Shown here one piece after another: positions 1 through 8,335 of a stretch of DNA of 35,315 nucleotides. The notes beneath the pieces were generated by a model. The model saw only the letters and a program-made list of their open reading frames with translations. It ran no database searches and was not told the DNA's origin. The translations under genes and the position numbers were made by a program. The stretch is from NCBI GenBank assembly GCA_002288455.1, contig NEUS01000031.1, positions 1 through 35,315 on the forward strand. Direction: 5' to 3'. Every line of letters begins with the position of its first letter. The stretch's first letter is position 1. This stretch comes from Opitutia bacterium Tous-C1TDCM (GTDB lineage: Bacteria > Verrucomicrobiota > Verrucomicrobiia > Opitutales > Opitutaceae).

Positions 1-539
1 ACCGTCGGCTGCCGAGCCCCTTTGCCCAGCCGTTTCAACAAGGTCCAGCCGGCCGGCGCCAACTCGATCTCGCCCGGCGCCTCGAACACCACGAGGGCCT
101 CCGGTTTCGGCGCCAGCAAGTCCGCCAATTTCGCAAACAATCCCGGCGCCGCTTCCGCAATGAGATCGTAGGGCGGATCGATGAATACCAGATCCGGCAC
201 CGCGCCGATCGCCGGCACCGTCCGCGCATCGCCCTGCACCACCGTCAGGTCGCGTTCGTCCCGCCGCAGGCTCTTGCAGACCGCGGCGATGTTCTGCCGC
301 ACGCACGCGGCCGCTTTCGCGTTCTGCTCCACAAACACCCCGCCCGCCGCCCCGCGGCTCAGTGCCTCGAGCCCGTACGCACCGCTGCCGGCAAAGAGAT
401 CGAGAAACCGCGCGTCGGCCACGCGCATTCCCAGACTCGAAAACACGCCCTGCCGCATGCCGTCCGTCGCCGGGCGGACGGCGTCGCCTTTGGGAACCGC
501 CAGAGTGATGCCGCGGGCCAGGCCGCCGGAGATGCGCAT
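1..539 (-). CDS. rsmD: 16S rRNA (guanine-N2)-methyltransferase RsmD, partial
   Basis: The protein begins MRISGGLARG and continues with VRPATDGMRQGVF, the usual RsmD N-terminus. It then shows the SAM-binding motif DLFAGSGAYGLEALSRGA (about residues 47-64) and the catalytic motif FIDPPYD (about 119-125), typical of N2-guanine methyltransferases. RsmD methylates G966 of 16S rRNA during 30S assembly in the cytoplasm. About 180 residues lie in the window and the family is usually about 185-190 long, so only the last few codons run off the left edge. The start is the ATG read from 539, because it gives the family N-terminus exactly. It is divergent from the next gene, with 74 bp between the two starts. 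The family call is firm. Confidence 0.93.
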   Translation of the reverse strand, partial: MRISGGLARGITLAVPKGDAVRPATDGMRQGVFSSLGMRVADARFLDLFAGSGAYGLEALSRGAAGGVFVEQNAKAAACVRQNIAAVCKSLRRDERDLTVVQGDARTVPAIGAVPDLVFIDPPYDLIAEAAPGLFAKLADLLAPKPEALVVFEAPGEIELAPAGWTLLKRLGKGARQPT

Positions 540-613
540 GGCGCCGAGGCAAAAGCGCGCGCCGCGGTTTGCAAACGCGAAGACCCGCGCAACGCTCCCC
601 TCCCGCTCGCCGC

Positions 614-1699
614 ATGCCCGATGAACCGCCCTCCGTTTCCCGCCGCCGTTTTCTCCGCGACGCCGCCGTCGGCTCCGGCGCGCTGCTGCTGGGCGCGGCC
701 CCGACTTCCCTGATGGCCGCCGCCCCTTCCGCTTTGCGTTTCCCGGTTTCCGATCACTGCGACGGCCGCCGTTTCTTCAATCCGCGCCGCCATATCAACC
801 GCGATTGGACCGAGATCATCCGCTGGAAACTCACGTCCTCGCCCGCGCCTTGGCCCGAGCGCGTGCCGATCACACCCGTCCCGCCGCCGCCGGCGCCGTC
901 GGGCCGCGACCTCGTCGCCACCTGGATCGGCCACAGCACCTACCTGCTGCAAAGCCCGCTGGGCAACGTCATCACCGACCCCGTCTTCAGCGAACGGGCC
1001 AGCCCGGTCGGTTTCGCCGGACCCCGCCGCGTGCACGAACCCGGGATCCGTTTCTCGGATCTGCCGCCCCTCGATCTCGTCGTCGTCTCGCACGACCACT
1101 ACGACCATTGCGACGTCGCCACCCTCGAGCGTCTCGCGCTCGACCACCCGAAGGCCGTCGTCGTCACGCCCCTCAACAACGGCCCGATCCTCGCCGCCGC
1201 CGGCTGGGCCCCGCAACGCATCCACGAGCTCGACTGGTGGGAGAGTCTCGCCTTGCCCGGCGGCATCGGGGCGCAAATCACCCCGGCCCGACATTGGAGC
1301 AACCGCGCCACCGGCGCGCGCAACGGCCGGCTCTGGGGCGGCTGCAACCTCAAGTTCGGCGACCGCGGCGTGCACTTCGTCGGCGACACCGGCTACGACG
1401 AATTCATGTTCCGCGAGATCCGGCAGCGCTGCGGCGCCCCCGATCTCGCCCTCGTCCCGATCGGCGCCTACGAGCCGCGCTGGTTCATGTCGGAAATGCA
1501 CTGCAATCCCGCGGAAGCCGTCCAGATCCACCTCGACCTCGGCGCCCGCCTCAGCGCCGCCAAACACTGGGGCACCTTCCAGCTCACCGACGAAAGCCGC
1601 GAGGCCCCGGTCACCGCGCTCGCCGCCGCCCGCACCGCCGCCCAGCTCGGCGCCGAAGCCTTCCGTACCCTGGCCCCCGGCGAAAGCCTGCGCGCCTGA
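614..1699 (+). CDS. NAPE-PLD-like metallo-beta-lactamase-fold hydrolase, Tat-exported
   Basis: A 361-residue protein. I prefer the ATG at 614 over the upstream in-frame ATG at 569 because it gives a clean twin-arginine signal (SRRRFLRD followed by a hydrophobic stretch and an AAA site near residue 37). The rest is a metallo-beta-lactamase fold of the N-acyl-phosphatidylethanolamine phospholipase D / UlaG type. The metal ligands appear in order: HDHYDH (160-165), His227 in ARHWSNR, Asp258 in GDTGYD and His318 in KHWGTF. By family it is a zinc-dependent phosphodiesterase or lactonase-like hydrolase acting outside the cytoplasm; the real substrate cannot be told. It is not obviously in an operon: an AT-rich palindrome follows 45 bp after the stop, and the next gene starts 324 bp downstream. 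Confidence 0.85.
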   Translation: MPDEPPSVSRRRFLRDAAVGSGALLLGAAPTSLMAAAPSALRFPVSDHCDGRRFFNPRRHINRDWTEIIRWKLTSSPAPWPERVPITPVPPPPAPSGRDLVATWIGHSTYLLQSPLGNVITDPVFSERASPVGFAGPRRVHEPGIRFSDLPPLDLVVVSHDHYDHCDVATLERLALDHPKAVVVTPLNNGPILAAAGWAPQRIHELDWWESLALPGGIGAQITPARHWSNRATGARNGRLWGGCNLKFGDRGVHFVGDTGYDEFMFREIRQRCGAPDLALVPIGAYEPRWFMSEMHCNPAEAVQIHLDLGARLSAAKHWGTFQLTDESREAPVTALAAARTAAQLGAEAFRTLAPGESLRA

Positions 1700-2023
1700 C
1701 GCGCGCTCCCACCCGCGCCCGCCGCCGCCCGCTTCGCGTGCCCGCAAAGTAACCTATTGGGTTACTTTGCCCCGGCGGCCCGCCGGCGGCGAAACCGTTC
1801 CGGCCGTCGGTTCAAAACCGGTGCCGCGCGTCCGCCGGACGAAGTTTCGACCGTTGCCTCGGAACCGTGCCGCCCGACGCCTTTCCCACCCCTGCCCGGG
1901 GCAACATAGCGTTTGCACCACCGTTCCTTTTTGCCAATGTCTGACCCTTGGTCTCGTGACCGCGGCCGTCCGCCGACTGCCGGCCGCACCACGGGACGAC
2001 TCTGTCCGCTCCGGTTTTCCGCC
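1700..2023. other. Intergenic region upstream of the mla operon
   Basis: A 324-bp region without a convincing gene. It contains the palindrome at 1744-1770, followed by GC-rich CCGGCGG repeats and then unremarkable sequence. An in-frame ATG at 1913 could extend the next gene, but the translation there is arginine/proline-rich and would bury the signal peptide. The operon promoter is expected here. I do not see a clear sigma-70 promoter. Confidence 0.5.
1744..1770. repeat. AT-rich palindrome, copy 1
   Basis: Arms GCAAAGTAACC and GGTTACTTTGC are perfect 11-bp complements around a TATTG loop. The element stands out sharply from the surrounding GC-rich DNA. A near-identical copy lies at 33667-33695. 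It has no T-tract after it, so it is not a standard terminator. An operator or a dispersed repeat are the simplest readings. Confidence 0.85.
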
Positions 2024-3550
2024 ATGAACTTCCCTCGTCTCCTCGCCTGCCTCGGCCTCGTCGCCGGGTGGGCGGCTGCGCGGGCGGACGTGGCCGAACG
2101 GGAAAACAACGCCTGGCCCTTCCGCGTCGCCTCGCCGCTCGTCGCCGGTCGCGCCCCGGCCGAATCCGCCGCCGGCCCGATCTGGTTCACGCAGGGCCAA
2201 GCCGGCGAACCCGGCGGCACGGTGCGCGGCGTGCGCCCGTTCTGGGTCGAGTTCCGCGGCCCCTCCGGCGAAGTGCAGGCGGCCCACTTCCTGTACCCGC
2301 TCTTCAACTACACCGCCTACCGCGAGTCCTACCGCTGGGACATCTTCCAGCTCGTGCGCCGCTGGAACCGGCTGCCCGGCGCCCCGGCTCCGACGAGCGA
2401 CTTCGACGACCGCGAGGAAGCGGAAGTCTTCCCGTTCTGGTTCTCCCGCCAAGGCCCCGACGCCGCCACCACCTACCGCGGACTCTTCCCGATTTACGGC
2501 ACCGTGAAACGCAAACTCGGGATCGAGCGCCTGTCCTGGACGCTGTTTCCCCTCTACGTCGAGAACGAGCGCAACGGCGCCGTGACGACGTCGACGCCGT
2601 GGCCGTTCATCCGCGTGACACGCGGCGCCGCCCAGGGCTGGGCCGTCTGGCCGCTTTACGGTCAGGTCAACCGCCCCGGCGTTTCGCAGCACACGTTCGC
2701 CCTCTGGCCGTTCCTCTACCGTTCTATCCGTGAACCGGATCCCGAAGCCCCGGCCGGCACGCCCCGCCACGAAAGCGTCGGCGCCCTGCCCTTCTTCGCG
2801 CGCAGCACCGGCCCGGGCTACGTTTCCCAGGATTACCTGTGGCCGTTCTTCGGCTATTCGGAACGCACGCAGCCCAAGGTCTACCGCGAGCAACGCTACC
2901 TCTGGCCCTTCTTCGTCCAAGGCCGCGGCGACAACGTCGTCGTCAACCGCTGGGCCCCGTTCTACACGCATTCGGTCCGCAGCGGCGCCGAGAAAACCTG
3001 GATCACCTGGCCCCTCGTCCGCCAAGCCAATTGGGTCGACGAAGGCGTCGCCCGCGACCGTTCCCAATTCCTCTACTTCCTGTACTGGCACGAGCGGCAG
3101 CGCGCCGCCGGCCGCGCGCAAAGTCCCGAGGCGCATTTGCTGCATGTCTGGCCGCTGCTCAGTTCCTGGGACAACGGCGCCGGCCGTCGCCAATGGCAGG
3201 CCCTCAGTCCCCTCGAAGTCTTTTTCCCGCGCAACCAAGCCGTCCGCCACGCCTGGTCCCCCCTCTTCGCCCTCGCCCGCCACGACCAGCAGGCCCCCGG
3301 CCACACCCGGACCTCGGTCCTGTGGAACGCGATCACCTACGACCGCCGCGATTCGGAACAGCGCCGCGAACTGCACGTCGGCCCGCTCCTCAGCGTGACC
3401 CACGAAGGCGCGGCCCGCCGTATCGCGCTCGGCCGCGGCCTCGTCGGCTTCAACCGCAACGCCGCCGGCTCGTGGCGCATCTTCTGGGGCGAATTCCCGC
3501 CGGCGCCGTCCGCGCCCGCCGCACCGGCCCACCCGCCCGTTTCCCGCTGA
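2024..3550 (+). CDS. Secreted protein with W-P-F-F-type repeats, first gene of the mla operon
   Basis: A 508-residue protein of unknown family. The ATG at 2024 is chosen because it starts a classical signal peptide with a likely cut after ARA (residue 21). The mature part is a long series of short segments with the pattern aromatic-Pro-hydrophobic-aromatic: WPF 31, YPLF 91, FPFW 136, FPIY 155, FPLY 175, WPF 193, WPLY 209, WPFL 228, LPFF 255, WPFF 273, WPFF 294, APFY 311, WPLV 329, WPLL 376, SPLF 412, GPLL 453. Spacing is mostly 16-20 residues, which suggests repeated beta-hairpins. The tail is Pro/Ala-rich. Its stop is 1 bp from the mlaE start, so it is very probably co-transcribed with the lipid transporter. 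An outer-membrane or periplasmic partner of that transporter is inference; no function is recognised directly. Confidence 0.8.
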   Translation: MNFPRLLACLGLVAGWAAARADVAERENNAWPFRVASPLVAGRAPAESAAGPIWFTQGQAGEPGGTVRGVRPFWVEFRGPSGEVQAAHFLYPLFNYTAYRESYRWDIFQLVRRWNRLPGAPAPTSDFDDREEAEVFPFWFSRQGPDAATTYRGLFPIYGTVKRKLGIERLSWTLFPLYVENERNGAVTTSTPWPFIRVTRGAAQGWAVWPLYGQVNRPGVSQHTFALWPFLYRSIREPDPEAPAGTPRHESVGALPFFARSTGPGYVSQDYLWPFFGYSERTQPKVYREQRYLWPFFVQGRGDNVVVNRWAPFYTHSVRSGAEKTWITWPLVRQANWVDEGVARDRSQFLYFLYWHERQRAAGRAQSPEAHLLHVWPLLSSWDNGAGRRQWQALSPLEVFFPRNQAVRHAWSPLFALARHDQQAPGHTRTSVLWNAITYDRRDSEQRRELHVGPLLSVTHEGAARRIALGRGLVGFNRNAAGSWRIFWGEFPPAPSAPAAPAHPPVSR

Positions 3551-3551
3551 C

Positions 3552-4304
3552 ATGAGAACCCTCACCCGCGTCCTTGAAGGTATCGGCAGCACGCTGCAGC
3601 TCCTCGTCCAGAGCCTCAGCCATGTGCCCACGTTGCCGCGGCAGTGGGGCCGCTTCATCGAGCAGTGCTACCTCATCGGCTACACCACGCTGCCCATCGT
3701 CGCGATTCTGAGTTTCTTCATCGGCAGCGTGCTCGCGCTGCAGTCCGGCTACTCGATGGAGAATTTCGGCGCCAAACAGTTCATCGGCTCCCTCGTCGGT
3801 CTCTCCATCGCCCGCGAACTCGGCCCCGTGATGTGCGCCATTCTCCTCGCCGGCCGCGTCGGCTCCGCCATCGCCGCCGAACTCGCCTCGATGAAGGTCT
3901 ACCAGGAAATCGACGCCCTCGAGACCATGAACATCCCGCCGGCCCGCATCCTCGTGCTGCCGCGCCTCGCCGCCGTCCTCGTGATGATGCCCGTCCTCGC
4001 CATCATCGCCAACCTCGTCGGCTGGTTCGGCGGCGCCATCGTCGCGAAGTACACCGACTTCATCGCCATCGATCCGCCGGCCTACTTTGCCGCCCTGCGC
4101 CGGTTCATGGAATTCAAGGACGTGCTCAACGGCCTGATCAAGGCCGAGGTCTTCGGCTTCGCCGTCGTCCTCGTCTCCTGCAACATCGGCCTCAACACCC
4201 GCGGCGGCCCCCGCGAGATCGGAGCCTCCGTCACCCGCGCCGTTGTCACCTCGCTGATCCTGATTCTCGTGCTCGATTACTTCGTCACGAAAGCCCTCCT
4301 CTGA
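3552..4304 (+). CDS. mlaE: MlaE-family ABC transporter permease
   Basis: A 250-residue polytopic inner-membrane protein of the MlaE/YrbE family. Diagnostic stretches are FFIGSVLALQSGYSMENFGA, ARELGPVMCAILLAGRVGSA and the cytoplasmic coupling segment with EIDALETMNI. Several hydrophobic helices follow, ending in a last helix before a short basic tail. In Mla-type systems the MlaE dimer binds the ATPase MlaF and the MCE protein MlaD and moves phospholipid between the inner membrane and the periplasm. The ATG follows the upstream stop by 1 bp and the stop lies 1 bp before mlaF, so the genes are tightly coupled. No mlaC-like or mlaB-like gene is present here. Confidence 0.95.
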   Translation: MRTLTRVLEGIGSTLQLLVQSLSHVPTLPRQWGRFIEQCYLIGYTTLPIVAILSFFIGSVLALQSGYSMENFGAKQFIGSLVGLSIARELGPVMCAILLAGRVGSAIAAELASMKVYQEIDALETMNIPPARILVLPRLAAVLVMMPVLAIIANLVGWFGGAIVAKYTDFIAIDPPAYFAALRRFMEFKDVLNGLIKAEVFGFAVVLVSCNIGLNTRGGPREIGASVTRAVVTSLILILVLDYFVTKALL

Positions 4305-4305
4305 C

Positions 4306-5118
4306 ATGGCCGACTCCCGCTGCAGCGCCACGCGCAATCCCTTCACGCACACCGAGACGCCCGCCGTCTCCGTGGCCATCGAGGATCTGTCGAAGAGCTT
4401 CGGCAAACTCGAGGTGCTCAAACACGTCTCCTTCCAGGTCGAGCCCGGCGAGATCTTCGTCCTCATGGGCCCCAGCGGCTCCGGCAAAAGCGTTCTCCTC
4501 AAACACATCGTCGGGCTCGAGCTGCCCTCCGGCGGCCGCGTCACCGTCGACGGCCGCGACGCCGCCGCCGCGGAAACCCGCGAACAGATCCGCCTCGCCC
4601 TCGTGTTCCAGGCCGGCGCCCTCTTCAATTCGATGACGGTGTACAACAACCTCGCGCTCTACCTGCGCGAACACCGCGTCGCCGACGAAGCCGGCATCCG
4701 CGAAAAGGTCATGCGCGCCCTGCAGATCCTCTCCCTCGAGGCCGCGGCCGAAAAATATCCGTCCGAACTTTCCGGCGGCATGAAGAAACGCGTCGCCATC
4801 GCCCGCGCGCTCGTGATGGAGCCGCAGCTCATGCTCTACGACGAGCCCACGAGCGAACTGGATCCCGTCATGGCCGCCACCATCAGCGAGATCATCGCCA
4901 CGCTGAAGGACCAGTACCACGTCACCACGATCGTCGTTTCCCACGACCGCGACCTCGCCCTCAACATCGCCGACCGCGTCGGCATCTTGATGGGCGGCCA
5001 ACTCGTTTTCCTCGGCACCCGCGACGAACTCCGCGCCTCCGCCGATCCCCGCGTCGTCGACTTCCTCAACCCGAAGATCGACCTCGCGAATCCCCGTTTC
5101 AAACAACTGGAAACCTGA
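4306..5118 (+). CDS. mlaF: MlaF-family ABC transporter ATPase
   Basis: A 270-residue ABC ATPase with all motifs intact: Walker A GPSGSGKS (55-62), Q-loop Gln102, signature LSGGMKKR (155-162), Walker B LMLYDE (175-180), D-loop SELD and switch His213. The signature variant LSGGMKKRVAIARA is characteristic of the MlaF/Ttg2A group of lipid importers/exporters. It energises the MlaE permease at the cytoplasmic face. It has about 20 extra residues before the ABC core (starting near AIEDLSKSFG). It lies between mlaE and mlaD with gaps of 1 and 2 bp. Confidence 0.96.
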   Translation: MADSRCSATRNPFTHTETPAVSVAIEDLSKSFGKLEVLKHVSFQVEPGEIFVLMGPSGSGKSVLLKHIVGLELPSGGRVTVDGRDAAAAETREQIRLALVFQAGALFNSMTVYNNLALYLREHRVADEAGIREKVMRALQILSLEAAAEKYPSELSGGMKKRVAIARALVMEPQLMLYDEPTSELDPVMAATISEIIATLKDQYHVTTIVVSHDRDLALNIADRVGILMGGQLVFLGTRDELRASADPRVVDFLNPKIDLANPRFKQLET

Positions 5119-5120
5119 CC

Positions 5121-6113
5121 ATGCAAAACTCGCAACAAACCGCCCGCGTCGGGCTGTTCTTCATCTTGGGCGTCGCGCTCATCTGGGTGACCTTCGAAAC
5201 CCTGAGCGGCGGCAAGGTCTTCAAGGACCAAGGCTACCACATCGTCGCCGGTTTCACCTCGCTCAAGGAGCTGAAGACGGGCGACGAAGTCCGCATGGCC
5301 GGCGTCAAAATCGGCGAGGTCGAGAAAACGCGCCTCGCCGGCCGCCGCGCCGAAGCCCTGCTCCGCATCTCCCCCGATGTGAAGATCAAGGCCGACGCCA
5401 CCGCCACCATAGTCATGGCCGGCCTCATCGGCACCAACTACATCGGCATCGATCTCGGCTCCGAAGCCGCCGCCGACCTGCGCGACGGCGCCGAAATCAA
5501 GACCGCCGTCACCCCCGACCTCAACTCCGTGATGTCCCAGATCGGCGAGCTCGGCAAAAAGATCGAGGGCGCCCTCGGCAACCTCGGCGGCGCGCTCAGC
5601 GGCGACGGCAAAAGCCCGGGCATCATCCAGAAGGTCGACCAACTCGTGACCGAGAACCGCGAGAACCTCGCGCAGACCACCGGCAACCTGCGCTCGATCA
5701 CCGACAAGATGAACCGCGGCGAAGGCACCCTCGGCAAACTGATCAACGATCCCGTCCTCTACACCGACCTCCAGTCCGCCCTCTCCGAGATCCGCGGCGG
5801 CGCCAACGAGGCGAAGACCTTCATTGCCAATGCCCAAGCCATCCTCGACGAAGTGAAACGCGGCCAGGGCGCCATCGGCGCGCTCGTGTACGACCAGAAA
5901 GCCGCCGACGACCTGAAGGCCTCGATCGCGAATTTCCGTACCGTCTCCGACAACCTCGCCAAAGGCAAAGGCACCCTCGGCCAATTGCTGAACGACGACA
6001 CCCTGATCCGCGACACCCGCGCCATCATGCGCAAAGCCGACCGCGCCCTCGACGGCCTCGACGACGCCGGCCCGCTCACCGCCGTCGGCGTCGTGGCCAA
6101 CGGCCTCTTCTGA
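5121..6113 (+). CDS. mlaD: MlaD-family MCE-domain lipid-binding protein
   Basis: A 330-residue protein with one N-terminal membrane anchor (about residues 10-28) and one MCE domain (about 38-115: GFTSLKELKTGDEVRMAGVKIGEV and GLIGTNYIGIDLG). A long C-terminal part follows with repeated GxGTLGKLIND/GQGAIGAL/GKGTLGQLLND segments, as seen in longer MlaD homologues and predicted to be helical. It is the periplasmic lipid-binding ring of the MlaEFD complex. The C-terminal extension is larger than in E. coli MlaD (about 183 residues in all) and might reach toward the outer membrane; that is inference. A hairpin terminator follows 38 bp after the stop. Confidence 0.95.
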   Translation: MQNSQQTARVGLFFILGVALIWVTFETLSGGKVFKDQGYHIVAGFTSLKELKTGDEVRMAGVKIGEVEKTRLAGRRAEALLRISPDVKIKADATATIVMAGLIGTNYIGIDLGSEAAADLRDGAEIKTAVTPDLNSVMSQIGELGKKIEGALGNLGGALSGDGKSPGIIQKVDQLVTENRENLAQTTGNLRSITDKMNRGEGTLGKLINDPVLYTDLQSALSEIRGGANEAKTFIANAQAILDEVKRGQGAIGALVYDQKAADDLKASIANFRTVSDNLAKGKGTLGQLLNDDTLIRDTRAIMRKADRALDGLDDAGPLTAVGVVANGLF

Positions 6114-6127
6114 ACCGCGGAGCGGGG

Positions 6128-6155
6128 CTGAAAGTCGCAGGTTGAAAGGTGAAAG
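6128..6155 (-). repeat. Heptamer array, four units, purine-rich on the plus strand
   Basis: Exactly four 7-bp units in register: CTGAAAG, TCGCAGG, TTGAAAG, GTGAAAG. On the minus strand they read CTTTCAC/CTTTCAA-like. It belongs to the same degenerate heptamer family seen at 6331, 14865, 14959, 15766, 21061 and 33727. It sits just before the mla terminator. Confidence 0.7.
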
Positions 6156-6184
6156 ACCGGGCCACCCACCCGGTCTTTTTCTTT
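6152..6184 (+). terminator. Intrinsic terminator of the mla operon
   Basis: The stem arms AAAGACCGGG (6152-6161) and CCCGGTCTTT (6169-6178) are perfectly complementary. The loop is 7 nt and the stem is followed by TTCTTT. It lies 38 bp after the mlaD stop. Confidence 0.85.
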
Positions 6185-6264
6185 GGCCGTCCGGCCCACG
6201 CTCGACCCACGCCTCCGGGCCGTATCCGCCGTTCGGATCACCACGATCAGGAATTCCGGACACG

Positions 6265-6298
6265 AAAAAGGCGCACCCATTTCGGGCGCGCCTTTTTT
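6265..6298 (-). terminator. Bidirectional hairpin terminator, mainly for argG
   Basis: Arms AAAAAGGCGC (6265-6274) and GCGCCTTTTT (6288-6297) surround a 13-nt loop that can pair further through CCC/GGG. Read from the minus strand it ends in a T-run, so it terminates argG. The A/T runs on both sides make it usable from either direction. Confidence 0.85.
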
Positions 6299-6330
6299 CA
6301 TGAAACAACCGGGTCCGATGGCCCGGGGCT

Positions 6331-6352
6331 CTCAACGCTCAGCCCTCAACCT

Positions 6353-6358
<6 letters not shown>
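6331..6358 (+). repeat. Heptamer array overlapping the argG stop codon
   Basis: Four units in register: CTCAACG, CTCAGCC, CTCAACC, TTCAACC. The last unit contains the argG stop codon (TGA on the minus strand, 6355-6353). On the minus strand the units read GGTTGAR, each containing TGA. Because 7 is not a multiple of 3, the array places stop codons in all three frames. Confidence 0.75.
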
Positions 6359-7582
<1,224 letters not shown>

Positions 7583-7659
7583 GGGTGAAGGTGCAGTGTG
7601 GGGACGCCGCGCCGCGCGCGGCAAAAGAAAAAGCGCCGCGCGCGCCAGCCGGCAATTAC

Positions 7660-7684
7660 ACGCAGACCCTGCGTAGCGGTACGC
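7660..7684. promoter_or_regulatory. Overlapping small palindromes in the argG / pilin divergent region
   Basis: ACGCAG-ACC-CTGCGT (7660-7674) is followed in overlap by GCGTA-GCGG-TACGC (7671-7684). They lie in the 198-bp divergent region, 78 bp upstream of the argG start. An operator role is possible but unproven. An AT-rich stretch (TAAATAAT) directly before the ATG at 7781 may be a -10 element. Confidence 0.3.
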
Positions 7685-7780
7685 ACTTGGAACTTCACGC
7701 GGCGTTTACCCCGCCCGAATTGCCGCCGCCGCCCCGCAAAACAACGGTCGTGCCGTCAGCGAATATCATCCATAAATAAT

Positions 7781-8278
7781 ATGAAAGTCCCTGTCCGCCC
7801 CATGCACCTGTCCCATCCGAGCGACCCGCCGCGCGCCCAAGCCGGCTTCACGCTCGTCGAAATCATGATCGTGGTCGTCATCATCGGCCTGCTCGCCGCC
7901 CTCGCGATCCCGGCTTTCGGCCGGGTCCGCGCCGCCTCGCAGAACGCCCGCTTCATCTCCGACCTGCGCACCTTCGCGCAGGCCTTCGAAGGTTACGCCT
8001 CGCTCAACGGCGCCTGGCCGCCCAACGCCGGCTCCGGTTCCATCCCCACCGGCATGTCCGGCGACTTCAACGAGTCGAATTGGCGGGGCCGCAATTCCGT
8101 CGGCGGCCGCTGGAACTGGGACCGCAACCTCAACGTCGCGGCCGGCATCTCCACGACCAATGTCACCGTCGAGGACGCCCAGATGCGCGCGATCGACGCC
8201 AAAATCGACGACGGCAACCTCAGCACGGGCCTCTTCCAGAAGTTCGCCACGCGGTTCACGTTCATCCTCGAACCCTGA
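7781..8278 (+). CDS. Prepilin / type II secretion pseudopilin-like protein
   Basis: A 165-residue protein with a type IV prepilin leader. Twenty-two residues end in Gly22, and then comes FTLVEIMIVVVIIGLLAALAIPAF, with Glu27 at mature position +5 and a hydrophobic helix. A prepilin peptidase should cut between Gly22 and Phe23. The globular part has GM (91-92), a W-rich segment (GGRWNWDRN) and IDAKIDDGNLSTGLF (138-152), features shared with the non-canonical protein encoded at 22865. The start could also be ATG 7802. Neither ATG has a Shine-Dalgarno sequence; AT-rich DNA directly precedes 7781. It is monocistronic and followed by a strong terminator. The exact pilus or secretion machine is unknown. 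Confidence 0.9.
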   Translation: MKVPVRPMHLSHPSDPPRAQAGFTLVEIMIVVVIIGLLAALAIPAFGRVRAASQNARFISDLRTFAQAFEGYASLNGAWPPNAGSGSIPTGMSGDFNESNWRGRNSVGGRWNWDRNLNVAAGISTTNVTVEDAQMRAIDAKIDDGNLSTGLFQKFATRFTFILEP

Positions 8279-8291
8279 ACCCGCGGGTTCA
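8276..8291. repeat. Perfect 16-bp palindrome at the stop codon
   Basis: TGAACCCGCGGGTTCA is a perfect palindrome that begins with the TGA stop of the pilin-like gene. It lies just before the terminator hairpin and may form part of the 3' end structure. Confidence 0.5.
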
Positions 8292-8296
8292 TCCCC

Positions 8297-8329
8297 GGCG
8301 GCCGGATCCGCTCCGGCCGCCTTTTTTGT
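8297..8329 (+). terminator. Intrinsic terminator after the pilin-like gene
   Basis: Perfect 10-bp arms GGCGGCCGGA (8297-8306) and TCCGGCCGCC (8312-8321) have a 5-nt loop and are followed by six Ts. Confidence 0.92.
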
Positions 8330-8335
8330 GTCCGC

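Noticed and set aside
359..1747. A 462-codon minus-strand frame over rsmD and the hydrolase gene
   Set aside because: It conflicts with two well-supported genes and reads as Gly/Ala/Arg-rich noise.
1744..1770. Intrinsic terminator of the hydrolase gene
   Set aside because: A strong stem is present but no T-tract follows on either strand, and a copy exists in a divergent promoter region where a terminator would make little sense.
1913..2023. N-terminal extension of the W-P-F-F repeat protein from an upstream ATG
   Set aside because: It would add 37 arginine/proline-rich residues in front of a clean signal peptide.
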